Source of the DNA: Dillenia suffruticosa
Lineage: Eukaryota > Streptophyta > Magnoliopsida > Dilleniales > Dilleniaceae
Assembly: GCA_033439265.1 (NCBI GenBank)
Contig: JAVTVX010000031.1
Location: forward strand, 17,280,001-17,344,000
Length of the DNA: 64,000 bases
Reading direction: 5' to 3'
Below, one piece after another: positions 57,101 through 64,000 of the stretch. The number at the start of each line of letters is the position of its first letter. Within the stretch, counting starts at the first letter, position 1. The translations under genes and the position numbers were made by a program. The notes under the pieces were generated by a model, which ran no database searches, had not been told where the DNA came from, and saw only the letters and a program-made list of their open reading frames with translations.

Positions 57101-57545
57101 ACGAAAATTCGTAGCAAAATTAGCGACGAATCTCAGAATTCGTCGCAAAATTAGCGACGAATCTCAAAATTCGTCGCAAAATTAGCGACGAATGTTGAAA
57201 TTCGTCGCAAAATTAGCAACAAATTTCCGGTCGTCTCTAAATTAGTTACGACTTTTTTTTCGTTAGAAATAGCGATAAAAAAATATTTCGTCGCTAAATT
57301 CGTCACAAATTTACAACAAAAAAAATTTATCGCTAAATTTCGTCGTAAAAAATGTGTTTTTTTGTAGTGTCAAATCTATGGGTTTCGGAGGGTGTTGATC
57401 AATCTCAAGGGAGAGAGAGAGAGAGAGAGTCAAGCGAGAGAGGTAAAGAGAGGGGAGAGAGTGTTCGTGCGATGGAGAGGGTGAGAAATGACCATTTTTT
57501 GTGATGAGATCATTTACCATATTGCTTTTCATGACTCAAGAGTGT
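54150..57545 (+). mobile_element. LTR-like sequence related to the 2668-5027 element, carrying a nested CACTA
   Basis: The region near 54925-55070 ('aggctcggacctctcttggggtgc', then 'gaagggaatgactatagtta') matches 3685-3815 of the solo LTR. A C/T-rich to GA-rich transition at 55720-55815 and 57370-57480 matches the end of that LTR type. The CACTA-like element at 55816-57369 interrupts it. Both outer ends are approximate: the left might be near the cacaccctgac at 54162, and I saw no TSD. No coding domain is present. Confidence 0.5.
55816..57369. mobile_element. Non-autonomous CACTA-like transposon, 1.55 kb, TSD TCA
   Basis: The ends are CACTACAAAAAAAC and its inverted copy GTTTTTTTGTAGTG is at the right, giving a 14-bp perfect terminal inverted repeat. 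The target-site duplication is TCA at 55813-55815 and 57370-57372. Inside there is no transposase frame. The interior is built of palindromic words (gcgacgaa...ttcgtcgc) and a tandem array of about nine units of roughly 90-130 bp, each with aaattaattaattaattaat and ttttattttattttattatt. Subterminal repeats of the same word are known as transposase-binding sites in CACTA elements. It inserted in an LTR. Confidence 0.92.
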
Positions 57546-57599
57546 TAATCGGGTTAGTTGTCCTCTTTGGTCATTTGGCATCCTTAAAACAATTGCAAT

Positions 57600-58085
57600 T
57601 TGTCTGGACAAGTCGACCTACATTATGAACAAGTTGACCCAGAAATTCAAAAATCTAAATCTCAAGTTGACCAAAGCACTAGACAAGTAGATTTGAAAAA
57701 AACAGGACTCAAAAAACACAATGTTGAAATTAGACAAGTCGACCTAGCCATAGCTAGGGTAAGTCGATTTGACTTCACAGTAATACAAGTATTAAGTTGA
57801 TTTAGACTTAGAATAAGTTGACCTGTAAAATCCAAGATACAGAAGTCTAGTCTGCAAACTAACCATGTCAACTTACTAGTTGCACAAGTTGACCTGTCAA
57901 GACCAAACCTCAAAATCTGAGTCTATGAACTAGCCAAATTGACATACCAGTTGCACAAGTTGACCTAAACTATTGACATAAACCCATAAGTCAAACCGGA
58001 CACTACACAAGTGGACTTGTTCCCCAATTTCATAAACATAAGTCAACCTAACCAAAAAAAAAAAAAATCAGGTTGACCTAATAAG
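57600..58085. repeat. Cluster of degenerate AAGTTGACCT words
   Basis: About fourteen copies of a-a-g-t-t/c-g-a-c-c-t or close variants (57608, 57629, 57663, 57737, 57817, 57887, 57957 and others) occur in 480 bp, spaced 20-70 bp apart, mostly in one orientation. Many contain TTGACC, the W-box core. A protein frame through it (QVDLHYEQVD...) reflects the repeat and is not a gene. Confidence 0.75.
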
Positions 58086-59266
58086 CCTAAGTCTCAAAAA
58101 AATCAAAGTTATTACTACAAACACACACTTTCGTCACTTTCTTACATGTGCTCAAATTCCAAAGATGACATAAAACTCCAAGAAGGATTCATAATAATCA
58201 TTTCAATACATCAAAACTAATACAAGTCTGAATCTTTTTTGAATTACATAGAAGAACAAATTAAAAATTTAAACACCGAATTTTTAATGTTACAAGTTCT
58301 TTCACCAACTCATAGATATTAATATTTATAGAGTTAGTAATCGTTATATTATAATTAAATAGACATGAATAGTGACAATTGAATTATCATTCTATCATCA
58401 CTGATGGTTGGTTATTAATATCCCTCAGAATACGTTTATCGATTGATCAACAAAGAAGGGAAGAGAGAGACGATCAACAAAGGAAATAAGAGAGAGCCAA
58501 AGAAGGGACTTTTTCGGTTAAGCAGTCGGGGGGACAAGTCTATAATATCAAAATTTGACGATGCTTAAAATTTTCATGTTTAGGTCACACTTTCTCATTT
58601 TATCAACCCTTCATAATTTTTAAAAAAAGGGGCATAGAATCTATCATTACCCTAATTTTAAATTAAGTTTTTGTCCACATTAATTTAGCTACCAGCTAAT
58701 AAAAGCAAGAAAGGAGGTTTCAACAATATTATGCATAATAATGGCACCGACCAATAATTTATATCAGTATAATTTTTTTTTTCTTTATACTTAAATGCAG
58801 CTAGTAATACAGTTTGTAATTAAGGTACTTCCTAGGGAATTTTTCTATCTATTATGACTGTAAGGATGAAATCAAAAATTTATATAAAAAATAGGAGGTG
58901 AAGGGCAAAAAATTATACAGGGCTTTGATGATATTTTTAAGATTTTTAGTGGTATTTTTATTATTTTCTTATATTTTTTGAAAATTTGTTTTAAAATTTA
59001 AATTTTATTATATATTACAATTTTTACTTAAAATTTCAAGGCGGTCTGCATACACATGTTATGATCGAACTTCCCTTAGAAAGGAGGGCCAAGATCAAAT
59101 CGATCTCGTTGACGCGAGAGATGCACCATATATGTTACGTGATCTTGAATTTAGGAAAAAGTAATGAGGACAATATAATCAAAATATATCCATGGTAATG
59201 TTATATAATGAAATATCTTATTATTTTATTCGCATTTTCAATATAATCAGATTATCATTTAATAAT
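58086..59266. other. AT-rich intergenic DNA
   Basis: I see no gene, RNA or delimited repeat. A GA-containing patch lies at 58455-58500. Confidence 0.4.
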
Positions 59267-60280
59267 CATTACTAGAAAATAAGATATTAGCAACGAAAAT
59301 TTCTGTCGCTGAAATCCAGAAATCCGTCGTTAAAAGGTATAAGCGACGGATTTTTTCTATCGCTAAATCCGTCGCTGAAAACCACCCCACTAATTTTTAC
59401 CAACGGAATACCATCCGTCGCTAATATTAACAATAGAATAAAATCCGTCGCTAAAAATATCCGACGAAAATCTGTCGTTGATTCTTGAACCCTTAATCAC
59501 ATGCACACGTCTTCATGCGCTCCCGCGAGATCGCACGCACCCTCACACGCCTTGCTCGCTGACCTACCCCCCCTCGCCCCACGCCCACCTATGCCCGCAT
59601 GCACCCCGCCCGCCGGTGCGGTGCCTCCTTTAATATACGAAAATTCCCTCCACAGCGCTTCGAGGAGGGTTCGAACCTGTGCATAAGAAAAATATTAACA
59701 TCACAACCATCAGACCACAATGACACATCTATTCCTATTCTTTTTTTTTATTTGTTATATTTATCTCATAATTTTTTAATAATAATAAAATAATTTAAAA
59801 TGATAATTTATTATAAATTAATAAATTAATAAATTATTAGCTGAAATAAAATAATAAAAATTTTTAAAAAATAAAATACTATTATTCTTCTACAAAATAA
59901 AATAAAAAGGAAAAGGAAAAGAATTATTAAATAAAAAAATTTTAAAAAATCTATCGATAATCCGTCGCTAAAATTTCTATCAGTAATTCATCGTTAATCC
60001 ATCGTTAATAACTGTACTTACTTTTTTTATTTCTTTTTTGCCCTTTAGTGTACTACACTGATGAATTAACGATGAAAATTTTTCATTGCGAAAAATTTCG
60101 TTAGTAATCCGTCGATGATAGGTTTAAAGAATTTTTTTTTATTGTTTACTACATTAGCGACGAAAATATTTCCGTTGGTAATTTCTGTCACTAATCTCGT
60201 CCGATGTTAATCCATCGTCATTATCAATAGATTTTTTTTTCGGTAATTTTTCGTCACTGATAGCGTGTTTTCTTGTAGTG
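59267..60280. mobile_element. Non-autonomous CACTA-like transposon, 1.0 kb, TSD AAT
   Basis: The right end is GCGTGTTTTCTTGTAGTG; the left end CATTACTAGAAAATAAG is its inverted copy with a few mutations. The flanking triplet AAT occurs at 59264-59266 and 60281-60283. Subterminal words such as ccgtcgctaa, cgtcgctgaa and tccgtcgatgat resemble those of the element at 55816. A GC-rich patch at 59498-59620 lies inside but shows no transposase motif. Confidence 0.8.
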
Positions 60281-60622
60281 AATTATCGATTATTTTATCA
60301 TTTTATTTTATGAAAAATAATGATTATTGGATGACAATTCAACCACAATAAATTTTATGAGTATAAATATTATAAATAAAAAATCTCTCATTCATTAAAA
60401 TAATGTAACAAATAAGCCCTAACTCGTAACGTTTAGCCCTCCAAACATAATTTTATGGATCCGATTGGGAAAAAAATGGCTTTGACCAAAAAAGTCTCAT
60501 GGTTTCTTCATAAATTTTAGGTACTTTTTGAGATAAAAGAAATTTACTAAGCAAGCAAAAGTATAGATAATTCTAAAGCAATATTGTAGGCAAGCAAGTT
60601 GGACTCGAAAGAAATGAGTGTG

Positions 60623-60626
<4 letters not shown>

Positions 60627-60711
<85 letters not shown>
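60627..60711. repeat. (GA)42 microsatellite
   Basis: A pure GA tract of about 85 bp. Minus-strand frames reading Ser-Leu repeats are artefacts of it. Confidence 0.97.
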
Positions 60712-60714
<3 letters not shown>

Positions 60715-60719
60715 AGAAA

Positions 60720-60742
60720 AGTGTGTGTGTGTGTGTGTGTGA
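60720..60742. repeat. (GT)n microsatellite
   Basis: About 11 GT units lie just after the long GA tract, separated by acaagaaaa. Confidence 0.95.
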
Positions 60743-63580
60743 GAAAGAGAGAGAGACCGCGATTGTGAGAACCTGTTTTTTTTTTTCCAAGTGGGGTGGT
60801 GAGAGAGAGGTGCCCTTGACCGAGCAAAGCGAGTGGGAAATCTTGGAAGATACTTCTCTTTTTCTCCCCTCCTCATTGCCTTTGCAACTCTAAATTCCTG
60901 TGTGTTTTGGAGATAAAATACATGGGAGGAACAATTCGGCGTCTCGCTTTAACATTACATCTCCCATGTACATGGCTCTTGAGAGTCCCATCTCAAATAA
61001 TATATCGAAACTTAATTTTGCTCTACTCATGCTGCATTTGCTAACACCCCCGAATGGTTACACCTACTAAAATTCTATGGACAAAATAATAGTAAATTAT
61101 TAAATTTTTTTAATTTAAAATTTTAAAATAAAAATATATAAAAAATTTATTTTTAAATTAGATTTTAAAATATTTAAATTAAATTAATCGTATTATGATA
61201 GGATAAGTTCAAAATAATAATAAGAATAATAATGGTCCCACCTCTCGCATTCATCATATGATAGGTCTACCCTATGTCTATAATAATCCCTTCAATCAGG
61301 CGTCCAACCAGTAAGGGACACCAAAAAAGATGTGGACCCACCATAGCCATCATGTGGTCTTCCGGTCTGGGGCTCTCTGATCGAAAAACAAAAATGCATT
61401 GAAGGTCGTACGGACGAAGTCTCTTTTCCTTGGATTCACCGATCATGGCAGGCCATGAAACTCCTAGTGTCATTTCCTTACCATTTCAGTTTGATGACGT
61501 GGCTTTCTTTTATTGGTCAATTTGAGGAATCTTAAACAAATGAGTGTTCTCCACTAGCGTTACCTTTTTCCTTGGGATTTAATGCAAATAAATATATTTG
61601 AATTTTATATTATGACAATTATTTAGCTAATTAAATAAACTTAATTGTGATGGCATTCTTTCGATTAATCAAAGAATCTTGTCTTAAATAAATATTTAAA
61701 TAATTTTAATTCTTATTTATAATAAAAAAAATATTAAAATTTGAATCTTCTAACCCCTCCGTCTATCGGTAAATAATTTTTGTAGAAAATTTACTATCAT
61801 TTTAGTAAATGAAAAATATAGATTGTTATTCATGTAGCTACTATTCATTAATCCGATGACCTCCTAATTTGTAATAAAAATAATTAATTAATTAATTAAT
61901 TACTGAATTATACGCATTTGATAGTCACAGAATAAAAAAAAAAATCAATCAAAACAGGTGTTAAAGAATCTCGACCATGCAATGCAAATAGAGTTTTATC
62001 AAATAAAATGCTAACATAATATATGACACATACATGGAAAATGTCATGAAGGTAGGCCCAGTTGAAATAATATTTTCCTTTCACTCTCAAACTCAAGACA
62101 GGGAGACGTGGCAAAGTCAAAAGTGCACCTTCTTTCTTAACTAGTCCACATATGCCAAGTCCGAGAGCCGACCCGAGCCATCATTCATCATCATTTTTTT
62201 GGGGGGATTCGATGGATATCGGTGTGTTGCTGTAACTATTTTGAATGTGTATTAACTCTCTTGCGTTGCCCAATCAGCTCAAAAAATAATTCAGGTCAGG
62301 TTTTGCTCATGCCAACAGTCCGATCTTTGAGGGATTGACACTTACATAGGCTTAAAAATCTTTCTATTTCATGATTTATGGGCCAAATCAAGTGCCTGAG
62401 CGTCCTCCTCTGATTGAATATCCACTCCTTACCCAATGACTAGGCATTACTTGATAATTAAACTAAGATACCCTTGAGCTCAAAGTCAAATAAATATCAT
62501 TATTATTATTCTTTTCCTTCAAATCAATAAGATCAATCGCATCCAAGAATGTTTAGGTTTAAACAAAACTAAAATAATTTGGGATGTAATAGTTTAAGTG
62601 AATCTTTTGTACTAATAAAGGTCCTTGTCGGCCAAGATGCCCTTCTCGAGCGGTAATGCGTGTCAAGAGAAAAATGTACTTACCTTCTTTGCTAGGGTTT
62701 CTCCCTCTCTCCCTCTCTCTTTCAATCGTCACTGCTTCCACACGACTAAGAAGAGTTTGATAGCAAAAATCGTCATTAGAAAACCAATGAATTTACTGGC
62801 GGATTGAGAGGCTCCAACATCAAGTGAGGTAAACATAGAACCAAAGGAGGGTTGGTGGTGTATTAACTGTGAAAGAGTGAGGATCTTGAGGCACATGCTT
62901 CTATGGTGCACCGAGAGTAAAAAATAATGATAATAATCTCTCTCCTTTGGTCCTTGCTTAGGGTTTTAGCCTTATGGTTTCGGATCAGGGTCCTTTCCAA
63001 GTCGATCGGTCCTTAGTAGAAGGTGTTTGTATTGCCGGCTTTTTGGCGCTTCTTCTTGCCAATGAGGTTGGTCACTGAGAGGGTCCTTTATCAAGGGCCG
63101 TTGCATTGTGTTTGTTAAAAATAGAAGAAATAATATGAATATAAAAATTAAACAAATATGGCTTGTGATATCATGTTAGAGAGGTAGAAAGGAATATAAT
63201 AATATGAACCTTAATGATTCATTGTCTCAATAAATAATTATAATAATTTAAATTTATATAAAAAATTCATTATCACAAATATAAAAATAGTTGTTATAAA
63301 TATAAAAATATGAAAATTATGAAAAATCAAATATATATATATATAATTAAATCAATAATTTATTAAATTTTGGTATATAATATATTTTTTTATCATATTT
63401 TCAAACTCAATGTAAAATAATGAATATCACTTTATTTTGAAAGAGAATCTAAAATTTCGGGGGTGTTTTAGTAACCCTAACAATGGCTCATTCTTACTCT
63501 GCCTCTAACTCTAGATCTGGCTATAGTTCAGGCTCTAATTCCTATCTCTAGGCTGAGGCAGGCACAGGATCAGACTCTTA
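60743..63580. other. Intergenic stretch of 2.8 kb
   Basis: I found no gene, tRNA or delimited transposon. Short frames (for example 61267-61473 and 61908-62120 on the minus strand) show no motif. A TTAATTAA run lies at 61880-61901. A moderately GC-richer part at 62620-63110 has C/T-rich text at 62700-62722 but no recognisable protein. Confidence 0.4.
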
Positions 63581-63586
63581 ACTCTT

Positions 63587-63629
63587 GGCTCTCGGCTCTC
63601 AGCTCTCGGCTCTCGACTCTCGGCTCTCG
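63587..63629. repeat. Heptanucleotide tandem repeat (GGCTCTC)n
   Basis: About six imperfect copies of ggctctc, with agctctc and gactctc variants, lie in a C/T-rich block that starts near 63485. Confidence 0.9.
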
Positions 63630-64000
63630 CGTTGGCTTCAACTCTGACTGATCTGGTTTTGCTAGTTGTTTGACGTACACGTGAGTATTATTGTAACAAA
63701 TATAGAAAAATTATTATAAATATAAAAATATATGATATATAGTATATTTTTCAGTGGTGTTGTTTTGCTAGTTCAATGCTTAAGTTTGGATTTCGTTGCT
63801 TTGGTTCAACCCTATTGGTGTTTGTTAAATTTGGATCTCGTAGGGCATCTGGCTGCACCACCTGGTATTAGACATGATTTGTCTTTATTTTCTTAGTCCA
63901 ATGGCCTCCTTGACCCAAGAGAAAAGAAAGAGATCCTTGTCCATCACGTAATCTCTTACTTAAGCATTCTTGCCACTGACCTATAGTTCTACAACCAATT
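63630..64000. other. Intergenic to the window edge
   Basis: Mixed-composition DNA with no coding motif I recognise. Confidence 0.35.

Noticed and set aside
60497-60876. Minus-strand Ser-Leu-rich frames
   Set aside because: They are translations of the long GA and GT tracts.
62559-62911. Short frames in a C/T-rich region near the right end
   Set aside because: They have no recognisable domain, are only about 60 codons, and composition alone explains them.

Overview
This window looks like nuclear DNA of a eudicot plant, probably a woody one with a repeat-rich genome. The evidence is spliced A-type cytochrome P450 genes with GT-AG introns, a Dof-type plant transcription factor, a LEA gene with ABRE sites, the 5' end of a nuclear gene for a plastid ribosomal protein, and many plant-type transposons (Ty1/copia, solo LTRs, a LINE, CACTA-like elements, a TRIM). 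I cannot name the species.

The theme of the first 46 kb is a tandem array of CYP76-type P450 genes (the geraniol-8-hydroxylase-like group), all on the + strand. Three copies look intact: 5280-6904 (499 aa), 20261-21857 (494 aa) and 36646-39735 (503 aa). Each has one phase-0 intron at the same place. Around them lie at least seven relics: 870-1376, 1583-1612, 15172-15370, 15471-15593 with 17310-17792, 22936-23072, 27825-28628, 45421-45779 and 46328-46410. The flanks of the first gene were also duplicated: the upstream part at 13945-15171 and the downstream part at 45780-46145.

Transposons have cut into this array repeatedly. Structures I could delimit with target-site duplications (TSDs) are a 2.36-kb solo LTR at 2668-5027 (TAAGC), a 2.26-kb solo LTR at 8026-10282 (GCTTG) sitting inside a copia RNase H relic, a 5.4-kb LINE at 30285-35723 (14-bp TSD, 12 matches), a 5.02-kb copia at 40123-45145 (two 256-bp LTRs, TTATT), and two non-autonomous CACTA-like elements at 55816-57369 (TCA) and 59267-60280 (AAT). 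A short non-autonomous copia relic splits one P450 pseudogene, and a TRIM-like element lies near 53275-53891.

Outside the array, the left edge holds the first 126 codons of a minus-strand gene that I read as plastid ribosomal protein S5. At 47720-48536 is a two-exon LEA-type gene with a presequence-like exon 1, two ABREs upstream and apparent frameshifts at its 3' end. A Dof zinc-finger gene lies at 51411-52259. A degenerate mitochondrial-type tRNA-Tyr copy is at 24794-24876. The last 11 kb is mostly transposon and AT-rich DNA with no gene I can support.

I see no operon-like or clearly novel multigene system. The most informative content is the birth-and-death history of the CYP76 array and its nested insertions. 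Coordinates and alignments were made by eye, so identity counts are approximate.
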